A DNA stretch of 55,451 nucleotides from Cytophagales bacterium (GTDB lineage: Bacteria; Bacteroidota; Bacteroidia; Cytophagales; UBA9547), in the NCBI GenBank assembly GCA_013297755.1, contig JAAFIH010000031.1, forward strand, positions 1 through 55,451, given 5' to 3'. Below are positions 25,171 through 34,478 of this stretch, piece after piece (positions within the stretch are counted from its first letter, which is position 1; each line of letters opens with the position of its first letter). A program made the translations under genes and the position numbers. The notes under the pieces were generated by a model that saw only the letters and a list, made by a program, of their open reading frames with translations, did no database searches and was not told the DNA's origin.

Positions 25171-25854
25171 TTTTTAAAATTAATTAGTTTGGTAAGAAAT
25201 AAAACAAATAAATGTATATACATGGGTTTAAAACGAAAACGATGTTATTTTATAACTAAAGCAAGTATCTATTAAAAAAATACTTAAAATTAAAATATAG
25301 TTTAAAATCAAACTAAATTCTAATAAAAAAGATATTTTTTCTAAAAAACCACTTTGTTTTTTAACTTCATTTCGACAAAAGTATATTTAAGAAATTAAAA
25401 TCCAAAACATTTTAAAGATATATTTGAAAAAATAAGTGATAAATCAAGATTTCCATCTAATAATTAAATTCTATATAAATTTAATCCTATTTTAATATTA
25501 ATTTAACATTAAATTAACTTTGAAACATTTTCTATCCTACATCAGATGGATATTATTTTGATGTATTGTTTCAAATGTCATTATTAAAAAACTTAATATT
25601 TAATTTTTAAAACCTCCCCAAAAACTCCTATCACAAATACTGTATGAAACTTGTCTTTAGCTATAAAATTGAGAAAATCAAAGAAAAAGTGATATTCAAA
25701 AGACAAAAAAAGTAATATTATTTATTATTATATAAAATATGATGTTAATTTCATGTTACCAAAAAATGTTAGCTTAACATTTTTATAATGATTTGATAAA
25801 ATCCATTTTTACGTTTTGATATTTTAATTGCAGACCTTTGCTGTCATAAATATC
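25171..25854. other. Intergenic region between divergent operons
   Basis: 684 bp without a gene, very AT-rich. Besides the candidate porin promoter I see no recognisable site. A phrase near 25639-25700 (CTGTATGAAACT..CTATAAAA..TTGAGAAAA..AAGTGAT) loosely recurs at 28478-28525, perhaps an old dispersed repeat. Confidence 0.5.
25376..25406 (-). promoter_or_regulatory. Candidate promoter of the nitrate-uptake operon
   Basis: On the minus strand TTTG (25406-25403), 19 bp, then TACTTTTG (25383-25376), matching the Bacteroidota consensus. The leader to the porin ATG would be about 200 nt, enough for post-transcriptional control. Confidence 0.5.
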
Positions 25855-27051
25855 ATGGAAATGACATTTGCAAATATCATAAAAAAAAATGTGTTTTTGA
25901 TTTTTATCATAGTAATATTTAATAGTTTTACAAGTTTATATTCTCAAGATGTATTTTCAACTGCATTGGAGTATTATGATTCAAAAAAATATGATTTGGC
26001 CCTAAAAAAAATCAATCAAATTTTAACTAAAGATGATAAAGATAGAGATGCACTTATATTAAAAGTCATTTGCAAAATCGAGCAACATCAAAACAACGAA
26101 GCACTTGATTTGATTATGGTTTTGCAACAGCTGAACCCTCAGGATGGAGAATTGTTTTTTTTGAAAGCTTTTACAGAATGGCGTCTCACTAGAAATCAAA
26201 TGGCTATGAAATCGCTTTCGCAAGCATTAGAATATCAACCAGATAATAAGTTTGCGATTTTTTTGGCTGGTATTTTATATTATGAATTAAATTTATATGC
26301 CATAGCAAAGGTACATTTCGACCAAGCCAACGATGTGTCAAACGAATTGACACCAAATCATTTTTCAAAAAAAAGATTGATAAAAAAATATAAATCATTG
26401 TATACCCTACAACATAGAGTTTTTGAACATCTGACAATAAACGAAAATCAAAACTATAGAATTTGGTTTTATAAAGGACTTTTCAAAGCAATTTCAAATG
26501 ATAATTGGAGTGCTATATTAGATATTGAAAAATCTATTGAGATTAATCAACATTCAGAATTACCTCACTTTTATAAAGGATATACTTATGCTACAATCAA
26601 AAAATTTGATAAAGCATTAGAACATATCAGTCATTTTCATAGCAAATCTGACAATAAATACAATACACACGAGATGATTTCTTCTTTGAAAAAAACATTA
26701 GAAATTACTAACATCATATTTGATGGAGTAAACGAAAAACCCTTATTAATTGCAGAAAAAATGCCAAAATTTGGCACTGAAGACAATCATTTGCAACAAT
26801 TCTTGGCCTCTAACATTGTGTATCCAAACTTGGCAGCTATCAATGGCGTTGAAGGTACTGTAGTAGTAAGTTTTATTGTAGATAGCAATGGTAGTATACA
26901 AAATCCTATCATTGTAAAACCTATTGGAGGTGGCTGCGAGGTAGAGGCTTTGCGCGTGATTTTGAAAATGCCAAAATGGACTCCTGGCTCTCAAAATGGG
27001 AAAAATGTGTCAGTAAAACTAACCATACCTATCAAATTTAAACTTAATTAA
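25855..27051 (+). CDS. TPR protein with TonB C-terminal domain
   Basis: Started at ATG 25855, the protein has a signal anchor (about 5-30, ending SLYSQ), then TPR-like helical repeats (about 35-280, including ALEYYDSKKYDLALKKINQIL and LEYQPDNKFAIFLAGILYY), and a TonB C-terminal domain in the last 90 residues (VEGTVVVSFIVDSNGSIQNP, EVEALRVILKMPKWTPGSQNG, KLTIPIKFKL). Such periplasmic TPR-TonB fusions are common in Bacteroidota and are thought to contact outer-membrane receptors or act in envelope signalling. The open frame extends to a TTG at 25828, a less likely start. Confidence 0.8.
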   Translation: MEMTFANIIKKNVFLIFIIVIFNSFTSLYSQDVFSTALEYYDSKKYDLALKKINQILTKDDKDRDALILKVICKIEQHQNNEALDLIMVLQQLNPQDGELFFLKAFTEWRLTRNQMAMKSLSQALEYQPDNKFAIFLAGILYYELNLYAIAKVHFDQANDVSNELTPNHFSKKRLIKKYKSLYTLQHRVFEHLTINENQNYRIWFYKGLFKAISNDNWSAILDIEKSIEINQHSELPHFYKGYTYATIKKFDKALEHISHFHSKSDNKYNTHEMISSLKKTLEITNIIFDGVNEKPLLIAEKMPKFGTEDNHLQQFLASNIVYPNLAAINGVEGTVVVSFIVDSNGSIQNPIIVKPIGGGCEVEALRVILKMPKWTPGSQNGKNVSVKLTIPIKFKLN

Positions 27052-27155
27052 TAGAATGTTATTCTAATAAATTGACTTCTTCAAAACTCAACTTTTGAAA
27101 TTGAAAGTAATAGAAGTTTCAAAAAAAATGTTTGTAGCATATAAACAATAATATT

Positions 27156-27190
27156 ACTTTACTTTACTTTACTTTACTTTACTTTACTTT
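27156..27190. repeat. Pentanucleotide array ACTTT x7
   Basis: Seven exact ACTTT units about 105 bp after the stop of the TPR-TonB gene, the only array of this set with a 5-bp period. The gap 27052-27439 holds this array and a MITE and nothing else I recognise. Confidence 0.85.
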
Positions 27191-27242
27191 ACGTTACATA
27201 AACCTGATAGATATTTTTAAAAGACTTTATTAATTTAGTAAG

Positions 27243-27333
27243 CAATGTCGTTTATTTAAGAATCTGATTACCTTTTTCTTTTGGAGAAAAACTAAAATAG
27301 AGGCAAAATAAAATGGTTAAGTAAACAACATTA
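27243..27333. mobile_element. MITE family 1, copy 3
   Basis: Ends AATGTCGTTTATTTAAG and TTAAGTAAACAACATT and interior CTTTTTCTTTTGGAGAAAAA match family 1, same core length (89 bp). Flanking 10-mers ATTTAGTAAG (27233-27242) and AATTAGTAAG (27334-27343) agree 9/10. It lies 107 bp upstream of the disrupted lipoprotein gene. Confidence 0.85.
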
Positions 27334-27439
27334 AATTAGTAAGATATATTTTTATAATATTTATTGGGATTTGAAAAAAACTTTTTACATTTGTTTTACA
27401 AAACTAATTCATAAACTTACTTTCATAAATTAATCTACC

Positions 27440-28306
27440 ATGAAATCAATTAAATTTTTATCTTTTTGGGTTACTATGATTTTATTTTCTTGAAATAAAG
27501 ATAAAACAGAAAATCCTACACCTGAAAAATCTAAGGCTGGATATTTTATTTTGAACCAACCTACCTCTAATGGAAGATTAGAAAGTTCAAACGATGAATT
27601 TTTAGAATTTGATTTAGGAGATATTCGCTCGAGTAAACATTTTGGCTTTAATCTTGCTAATGGCGGACAAAATAGCATCAATGACATATCAATCATCTCT
27701 GATAATGATTTTTTTAATTTTTCGCCAACAAAAATCAATTCTTTAAAAAGTGTTTCTATTGGTTTAACACAAATTATTGGTTTAGATGTAGTACATGGTA
27801 AAGCAATCAATGGTTCTGCTTTGTCAAATATTCAAAATAAAGGCGATAACTATTGTAATGTAACTATTACAGGCACTACCAAAGATGACAAAAATCAAAC
27901 TATCCAACTCAAAACTGTTGTAAAATTTAAAATAAACGCCAAAGTTATGGATTTAAGTTTTTATGATGGCTCTCAAAAAATTTACTATGAAACCATTTCT
28001 GGTTCTTGTTTGTCGTGCATCAAAGGAAGTGGAGCAACTACGCTATGGTGCGATTCTACTAAAATGACATTAGAAAATACAGGTAATGTAAATATAAAAG
28101 TAAATTATGGAGAATCTTCAAATGATATTAACACATCTGAAACTGTAGAAATAGGCAAAAAAATAACTTTTAATTTGAGTAATAAAATTTACTATTTAGA
28201 AATTGATGGTTCAAACACAGTTGTTGATGAAAATAAATTCAAATATTTTAAAAATGGCAAAGTTTATTTTATATCAGGAAATTTTCCTGGCCCTCCTAGA
28301 AATTAA
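27440..28306 (+). pseudogene. Lipoprotein gene with TGA at the lipobox cysteine codon
   Basis: From ATG 27440 the frame reads MKSIKFLSFWVTMILFS, then TGA (27491-27493), then NKDKTENPTPEKS and on without further stops to 28306. The residues before and after are exactly those of a lipobox (LFS-Cys-NKDK), so a TGT or TGC codon appears to have become TGA, removing the acylated Cys. The distal 251-residue frame from TTG 27551 lacks any signal peptide. The mature part is beta-rich with a CLSC motif (DSISGSCLSCIKG-like, around 28005) and belongs to no family I know. Confidence 0.75.
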
Positions 28307-28550
28307 ATTTTGAGCTTTTTGTATTTTTTGAGTTTTGGGAATCCAAAATAATTATAAAAAAAGTATTCGCTTTCAAAGCAGATAGATATTTAATAATATT
28401 CTCCTATTTTTATACACAAAGCTAGTTTGATTGTTGTGGTAAGTAAAACCCACAGCCACATTGAAGGTTTACAAAATGTAAGCACTATATGAAACCAACT
28501 ATAAAAGTTGAGAAAAATAAGTGATTCTATCAAAAAAAATAGAAGTTAAT

Positions 28551-30008
28551 TTATATATCCGCAAAAATATTAAAACCTATAGCATGATAATTGGCTCCAT
28601 TTACTGACCATTCAAGCCTGAAAACAGAGTTATAAAACGTAACAATATTTAATCCCAGGCCAATACTTCCAAGTGGTTTGTTGCTAAATTTATCATTTCT
28701 AAAAAACTCTGTACTCAAAGTTGAATTATTGACAACATAGCCTGCATCTGAAAACAAACTAAAATAAACATCCACTGGGATATATCTAAATTGGCGAACA
28801 AACATCAACTTTCCTAAATTAAATAGTTTGGAAAATACTTTAAACCTAAGCGAATTTCTCCATAAAAGATAGTGTTGTCCATCAATTTGGTAAATATCGT
28901 AGCCACGAACCAAATCTTGTCCTGCACCCAAAGCCCTAAAATCTACAAATGGCTGAATATCAGGGAATGAGAGTTTGCCTTTTATTCTTCCTGCATACGA
29001 AAAACGTTTGCTTAATGGATAAAAACGAGCATGTGTGGCCGTAAGCCTAAATACATTTTGGGTTTCAAAAGGTGTAAGTCCTAACTGTTCCACATCAATT
29101 CTTGTGGCATATCCTTTTAGTGCAAATTGGCGAACATCTCTGCGATCGTCATTATAGACATAGTGCAAATAAAAATAGCGTTGCTTACTTTGACCTTTTA
29201 AAAAATATTCTGGATTTATTTTTGCAATGGTGTCATTAACAAGTGTGTTATGATAATATGCGATTTCAAAAAAATGATTAGTAAAAAAACCTGGTCTGTA
29301 GTTTATTCCACCTCCTATTCGAAACGATTCTCTATTAATTCTATCTTTCAAATAGCTGTAATTGCTAAACGAATTTGAATCCAAGCTTTTCCATTTGTTT
29401 TCAACAGTGGCATAATTCAAGTTTCTATTATTAGAAATGGAAGTATACACAGTTAATCCTAGTGTTTGTTTTTTGTTAATAAAAGGAATTTCATACGAAA
29501 CATCAATATTTCGCGTAAATCCAGCTTGAATCGTTAGCCTCAAGGTTTGGTTTCTACCAAAGCAATTGCGTTGAAATAGCTTTCCACCAAAGTTTACTTT
29601 ACTCAAATCTCCTTTTAGTTCTCTAAAAAAATAATTATAATTTTGATTAGGAACATCAAATACCAGCTGGGGAACTGTATACCACTGTTCACGCACAAAT
29701 ATTTTCATATCCATAAAATTGGAAGTAGAATCTGTATTGACCAGTTTCACATCTACGGTTACAAATAAATTGGTGTTAAAAATTTTGTTTCTTTCCCAAA
29801 GCAATATAGAATCCAATTTGGCTTTATATATAGTGTCTCCCTCCTGGTATTGGAGTTCACGCCTTATAATTTTTTCTTTGGTGCGTTTGTTTCCCTGAAA
29901 AACAATGTTTTTGATAATTACAAACTCCTTCGTTTTGATTTGAGTAGTATCTTGAGCAAAAGTCGAAAAAAAAAGTAATAAAAAACTAGAAACTAATACA
30001 AACCTCAT
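28551..30008 (-). CDS. Omp85-family outer-membrane protein with one POTRA domain
   Basis: A signal peptide (1-18, TFAQ) is followed by one POTRA domain (about 25-110: IKNIVFQGNKRTKEKIIRRE, KLDSILLWERNKIFNTNLFVTVDVKLV) and a long barrel region to residue 485 ending in DI. Strand sequences, the DRRDVRQFALKGYATRIDVEQLG turn and RGYD in LVRGYDIYQIDG (the conserved Omp85 loop) support an Omp85/TamA-type barrel. It is shorter than BamA and probably inserts or exports envelope components. Its ATG overlaps the holA stop by 4 bp. Confidence 0.8.
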   Translation of the reverse strand: MRFVLVSSFLLLFFSTFAQDTTQIKTKEFVIIKNIVFQGNKRTKEKIIRRELQYQEGDTIYKAKLDSILLWERNKIFNTNLFVTVDVKLVNTDSTSNFMDMKIFVREQWYTVPQLVFDVPNQNYNYFFRELKGDLSKVNFGGKLFQRNCFGRNQTLRLTIQAGFTRNIDVSYEIPFINKKQTLGLTVYTSISNNRNLNYATVENKWKSLDSNSFSNYSYLKDRINRESFRIGGGINYRPGFFTNHFFEIAYYHNTLVNDTIAKINPEYFLKGQSKQRYFYLHYVYNDDRRDVRQFALKGYATRIDVEQLGLTPFETQNVFRLTATHARFYPLSKRFSYAGRIKGKLSFPDIQPFVDFRALGAGQDLVRGYDIYQIDGQHYLLWRNSLRFKVFSKLFNLGKLMFVRQFRYIPVDVYFSLFSDAGYVVNNSTLSTEFFRNDKFSNKPLGSIGLGLNIVTFYNSVFRLEWSVNGANYHAIGFNIFADI

Positions 30009-31120
30009 CCATGCAAGATATTAAACACAAGTTCTTTCATCACTTGAGTGTCATCGTTTGTACCTACACCATATCCTTTAGATTTCATATCTGCCTCACG
30101 AAGGTAAGTAAAAGTATTTAATATTTGCGAAGAATTATACTTTTGTGCTGCAGCAAGATAATCTTTGGCAATAAAAGGCACTACACCTAGTATTTTTGAG
30201 GCATCAAATTCGTTGGCAGGTTTGTTGCTTTTTACTAACAATAACTTAGAAAAATAACTAAATAAATTACCAATAGTCATCTGAATTGGATTTTCTTTTG
30301 GATTTTCGGCAAAATAATTAATTATTTTATTACACAACAATACATTTTTTGTACCCAAGGCTTTTTGTAGTTCAAATACATTATACTCTTTGCTCACGCC
30401 TACATATTGCACTACATGAGCATCTGTAATAAGTGTTTTTTGAGTAATATTTACACATATTTTATTTATTTCGTTAGAAATTCGAGTAAGATTATTACCT
30501 ACAAATTCGCAAATAAGCCTTATGGCTTGGTCGTTGGCTTCAAAGCCAATAGATTTGATATAACCAGCCACCCAACCTGGCAACTCGTTGTCGTATAATC
30601 CTTTGGAGGTAAACAAAATTGCATTTTGTTCCATTACTTTGGCCAGTGCTTTGCGGCCATCCAAAGTTTTGTATTTGTAGCACAATACCAAAATAGTAGA
30701 TTGCAAAGGATTTTTAGAATACTCTTCAAGAGCATTAAATTCTATTTCTTTGCCGCCCACTTTACTTTTTACATATTTTTCTATGTCAGGCACATCTTGG
30801 GCTTCTTTTATCAACACTACTTGCTTGTTGGCCATCATAGGAAAACGCTTTGCCGAAGTAATAATTTGACTAATTGTGGTATCTTTGCCATACATAATAG
30901 TTTGATTAAAACCCTTATCTGCATCAGATAAAGCGTGTTTTTCGATGTAATCAGATATTTGGTCAATAAAAAATGATTCAGTGCCTTGCAAAAAATAAAT
31001 GGGAGCAAATTTGCTCTGTTTTATATCTTTTAAAATAGCCTCTGAGGTAATTCCTGCTAATTTTGCCAATTTATTTTTAAATTTTTGTGCAATTTCTAAA
31101 GAATTATTTGATATTTGCAT
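30005..31120 (-). CDS. holA: DNA polymerase III subunit delta
   Basis: The 371-residue protein fits HolA, the clamp-loader delta subunit: FAPIYFLQGTESFFIDQISDYI at the N-terminus of the AAA+-like domain, RFPMMANKQVVLIKEAQD, LPGWVAGYIKSIGFEANDQAI, LVGNNL-like EFVGNNLTRISNEINKI, and the C-terminal collar region with KALGTKN. As in the family it lacks a functional Walker A. About 30 extra N-terminal residues precede the usual start; a later start is possible (no Met until residue 75, so the given one is retained). It is coupled to the Omp85 gene. Confidence 0.9.
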   Translation of the reverse strand: MQISNNSLEIAQKFKNKLAKLAGITSEAILKDIKQSKFAPIYFLQGTESFFIDQISDYIEKHALSDADKGFNQTIMYGKDTTISQIITSAKRFPMMANKQVVLIKEAQDVPDIEKYVKSKVGGKEIEFNALEEYSKNPLQSTILVLCYKYKTLDGRKALAKVMEQNAILFTSKGLYDNELPGWVAGYIKSIGFEANDQAIRLICEFVGNNLTRISNEINKICVNITQKTLITDAHVVQYVGVSKEYNVFELQKALGTKNVLLCNKIINYFAENPKENPIQMTIGNLFSYFSKLLLVKSNKPANEFDASKILGVVPFIAKDYLAAAQKYNSSQILNTFTYLREADMKSKGYGVGTNDDTQVMKELVFNILHG

Positions 31121-31214
31121 TTGAAATGCAATTTATTATTTGTTATTTCACTTTATGGATTCAAAAACTATACATTTTCTTTTAACCTATTCACATTTAA
31201 TTTTTTAGTTGCCC

Positions 31215-32519
31215 ATGCTATTTGACATTTTAGTAGTTGTAGTATTGGTATTATTAAACGGCTTTTTTGTAGCTGCCGAATTTGCCATAGTCAAAGTTAG
31301 ACATTCGCAAATCGAGCTCAAGATGCAAGAAGGAAGCAGTGCCGCCTACACAGCCGACCATATTCTCAAAAATCTTAACGCCTATTTATCGGCTACCCAA
31401 TTAGGTATAACACTGGCTAGTTTAGCTTTAGGGTGGTTTGGCGAAGAAGTAGCCAATAAATTTGTAGAAAACATTTTTACGATGATGGGCTACAACGCAC
31501 ACTCTAGTCTTTCGCACACCATTTCTGGCACTATATCATTTTTATTGATTACAACAATGCACATTGTGTTTGGCGAACAAGTACCCAAAACTATGGCTAT
31601 TAATTCGCCAGAAAAAACAACTTATGTCATAGGTTTTGCTTTAAGAATGTTTTATAATGTGTTTCGTCCTTTTATTTGGGTATTGAATGGAGCCTCCAAT
31701 GTGGTGGTAAGATTATTTGGATTTTCAAGCACATCGCATACCGAAGAACATAGTACTGAAGAGCTAAAAATGTTGCTCGAAAAAGGCAAAGAAACAGGTG
31801 CAATACAAAACTCAGAACATGAATTGATTGAAAATGTGTTTCAATTTAATGAAACAACTGTCAAGCAAATAATGATTCCTCGTACCCAAATGGTGGCCTT
31901 AGAGGCAAGCACACCAGATGTAAAAATATTGGAACTGATTGATAGTGAAGGATTTTCGAGGTTGCCAGTGTACAAAAACAAGATAGACGATGTAGTAGGA
32001 ATAATCAGCACAAAAGATATTTTGAAAATGGTAAGTCGTGGCGAAACTATCATTTTAAGCAACCACCTAAGACCAGCTTATTTTATACCAGAAACAAAAA
32101 AAATAAACGAGTTGATGAAAGATTTTCAAAGAAAAAGACTTCACATGGCCGTTGTAATTGATGAATTTGGTGGCACAGCTGGTATAGTAACCATGGAAGA
32201 TGTAATAGAAGAATTGGTTGGCGAAATTAGCGATGAAGACGATGACGAAGAAAAACCAATTGTAGTTAAAGTTACTGAAACTGAATATCACGTGAGTGGC
32301 ACTGCCGCCCTAGTAGATGTAAACGATCACCTTAGGTATCCCCTACCCGAAGCCGATGGCATAGAAACTGTGGCTGGTTTGATGAATTTTATATATGGCA
32401 AAATACCCGAAGAGGGCGAACAAAAAGAATTTGGCGGCTATCACTTTACGGTACTCAAAACTACCCAAAAAGTAATTCAAAGTGTTAAATTAGAAGAATT
32501 ACTCAAAGAAGATGATTAA
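31215..32519 (+). CDS. CorC/HlyC family membrane protein (DUF21-CBS)
   Basis: From ATG 31215 (an in-frame TTG lies 6 bp earlier) the protein has a DUF21/CNNM membrane domain (about 1-190, starting VVVVLVLLNGFFVAAEFAIV), a CBS pair (about 205-330: IMIPRTQMVALEAS, FSRLPVYKNKIDDVVGII, HMAVVIDEFGGTAGIVTMEDVIEELVGEI) and the C-terminal CorC/HlyC domain. The family is linked to magnesium/cobalt efflux and membrane integrity; despite the 'haemolysin' label, lytic activity is not established. Complete length, inner membrane. Confidence 0.9.
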   Translation: MLFDILVVVVLVLLNGFFVAAEFAIVKVRHSQIELKMQEGSSAAYTADHILKNLNAYLSATQLGITLASLALGWFGEEVANKFVENIFTMMGYNAHSSLSHTISGTISFLLITTMHIVFGEQVPKTMAINSPEKTTYVIGFALRMFYNVFRPFIWVLNGASNVVVRLFGFSSTSHTEEHSTEELKMLLEKGKETGAIQNSEHELIENVFQFNETTVKQIMIPRTQMVALEASTPDVKILELIDSEGFSRLPVYKNKIDDVVGIISTKDILKMVSRGETIILSNHLRPAYFIPETKKINELMKDFQRKRLHMAVVIDEFGGTAGIVTMEDVIEELVGEISDEDDDEEKPIVVKVTETEYHVSGTAALVDVNDHLRYPLPEADGIETVAGLMNFIYGKIPEEGEQKEFGGYHFTVLKTTQKVIQSVKLEELLKEDD

Positions 32520-32668
32520 TAATATAGTGGTTTGTGTTAAAATCTGCCATGTATATTAATAACTATCTCAAAGCCAGTATAAAGTTAGCATTATTTTATG
32601 AAATGAGTTTTTTTGAAACTGACCAGATATTAATATCCAACAAATTTTAATTAACTCGAATTAATATT

Positions 32669-33424
32669 TTGGCACAGAATATTCGATGTATTGTATGTAA
32701 CTTTTCTATTTTTTTGTTGATAATATCTCAAAATGTAGCTTTGGCTCAGTTCAATGATTCTACTTTTTATCATTTTAATGTAGCATCTACAGGAATTATA
32801 AATAAAACAAATATTGGAGCTTCTTACTTATTGAATAATTCCATCAAGTTTAGTTACTCCAAAAAAAGTATTGTAGTCAATACCCAAAATGCTTGGATGT
32901 ATGGCAAACAACAAAATATTGTATCTAATAATGATTTTTCGTCAAGTGCCGATTTTAATCTATATAAAACTATAAAACACTTTTATTATTGGGGTATGGC
33001 CAATTACGACAATAGTTTTTCGTTGAAAATACGACATAGATTTCAAGGAGGCATTGGCATAGGATACAATATATTAAACAAAAAAACTGCAACTTTACTT
33101 ATTAGCAATGGTATTTTGCTAGAAAGAGGTTCGCTATTTGACAAATTAGATAAAGATTGGCGTGATTACTCAGTAGTAAGAAATTCTTTTAAATTAAAAT
33201 TTAGATTTACAATTAAGGATAAAATAATTTTTGATGGCTCCAACTATGTGCAACATTCATTAGAAGATTTGCAAGATTATATTATACGATCAAACACCAA
33301 CATCAATGTTAAAATACTAAGATGGCTCACTTTTACTACAACATTTAATTACAATAAAATAAGTGTAACCCAACGAGAAAATATCCTTTGGAGTTTTGGC
33401 TTGGGGGTTGATACTTATTTTTAG
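32669..33424 (+). CDS. Outer-membrane barrel protein, DUF481-like
   Basis: TTG start at 32669 (no ATG nearby), signal peptide to about residue 26 (NVALAQ). The mature chain is made of regular alternating beta strands (FNVASTGIINKTNIGASYLL, SLKIRHRFQGGIGIGYNIL, TFTTTFNYNKISV) and ends GLGVDTYF with a terminal aromatic, as expected of a barrel. It resembles DUF481-type proteins that appear in Bacteroidota envelopes. The role is unknown. Confidence 0.65.
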   Translation: MAQNIRCIVCNFSIFLLIISQNVALAQFNDSTFYHFNVASTGIINKTNIGASYLLNNSIKFSYSKKSIVVNTQNAWMYGKQQNIVSNNDFSSSADFNLYKTIKHFYYWGMANYDNSFSLKIRHRFQGGIGIGYNILNKKTATLLISNGILLERGSLFDKLDKDWRDYSVVRNSFKLKFRFTIKDKIIFDGSNYVQHSLEDLQDYIIRSNTNINVKILRWLTFTTTFNYNKISVTQRENILWSFGLGVDTYF

Positions 33425-33478
33425 TTTAAAATTGCAAATAAATGAATATAATAAGATATTTTAAGTTAAAATAACAAA

Positions 33479-34474
33479 ATGAAAGATATTTTAAATCAAC
33501 TCTTTGAGGGCCAAAGTTTAACTTCAGAACAAGCCAAAACTACACTGATTGACATAGCTAAAGGTGTCTATAATCAATCACAAGTTACTGCATTTATTAC
33601 CAATTATTTAATTCAAAAAATTACACTAGCCGAGCTTGCTGGGTTCAGAGAAGCCCTTTTGGAGTTGTGCATTCCTGTAGATTTGCAAGCATTTGAACCC
33701 ATAGATTTGTGTGGCACAGGTGGAGATGGCAAAAATGCTTTCAATATTTCCACCATTTCGTCTTTTGTGGTGGCAGGAGCAGGTACTTTTGTGGCCAAAC
33801 ATGGCAACTATGGTGTGTCGTCTTTGTGTGGCTCATCAAATGTTTTGGAATACTTAGGTGTAAAATTTACAAACGACCCTTTATTACTAAAAAAACAAAT
33901 CGAAACGACCAATTTGTGTTTTTTGCATGCCCCACTTTTTCATCCAGCACTCAAAAATATGGCTCCCATTCGTAAAGAATTAGGATTAAAAACATTTTTT
34001 AATATCCTTGGACCAATGGTAAATCCTAGCAAACCAAAACATCAATTAGTGGGTGTTTTTAGTTTAGATTTGCTGCGATTGTATGCCAATTTATATCAAA
34101 AACTAGGCAAACAATATACCATTGTTCACTCCCTAGATGGGTTTGATGAGATTTCGCTTACTTCTTACATAAAAACAGCTACTCCTCAAGGCGAGGCCAT
34201 GTTTCATCCTATGGATATAGGTCTACAACAACTTCCATTAAAAGCACTATCAGGTGGAAATAGTGTCAGAGAATCTGCACAAATATTACTTTCAGTATTG
34301 AATAATGAAGGCACAAAAGCCCAAAACGATGTTGTGCTAGCCAATTCGGCTATGGCTCTGAAAACCAAAAATCCTCTTTTAGATTTTTCAGAGGCTATGG
34401 CTCAAGCCAGAGAATCGCTACAATCAGGCAAGGCAAAAGAAGTATTTGTAAAAATTGTTGAAATGGACGATTAA
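33479..34474 (+). CDS. trpD: Anthranilate phosphoribosyltransferase
   Basis: 331 residues, the usual family length. The PRPP-binding GTGGDGKNAFNIST (about 79-92) and the KHGNYGVSSLCGSSNVLE segment, in the form common in Bacteroidota (Tyr where other phyla have Arg), are present, as are the LGPMVNPSKPKHQLVGVF block and DGFDEIS. It joins anthranilate to PRPP in tryptophan synthesis. No other trp gene is adjacent; upstream is a DUF481-like gene (54 bp gap), downstream the convergent PspC gene is 4 bp away. Confidence 0.92.
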   Translation: MKDILNQLFEGQSLTSEQAKTTLIDIAKGVYNQSQVTAFITNYLIQKITLAELAGFREALLELCIPVDLQAFEPIDLCGTGGDGKNAFNISTISSFVVAGAGTFVAKHGNYGVSSLCGSSNVLEYLGVKFTNDPLLLKKQIETTNLCFLHAPLFHPALKNMAPIRKELGLKTFFNILGPMVNPSKPKHQLVGVFSLDLLRLYANLYQKLGKQYTIVHSLDGFDEISLTSYIKTATPQGEAMFHPMDIGLQQLPLKALSGGNSVRESAQILLSVLNNEGTKAQNDVVLANSAMALKTKNPLLDFSEAMAQARESLQSGKAKEVFVKIVEMDD

Positions 34475-34478
34475 AATT

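Noticed and set aside
27491-27493. TGA read as cysteine or selenocysteine (recoding)
   Set aside because: Other genes in the window use TGA only as a stop where it appears (for example the antitoxin end at 16236), and no recoding element is visible. A nonsense mutation is simpler.
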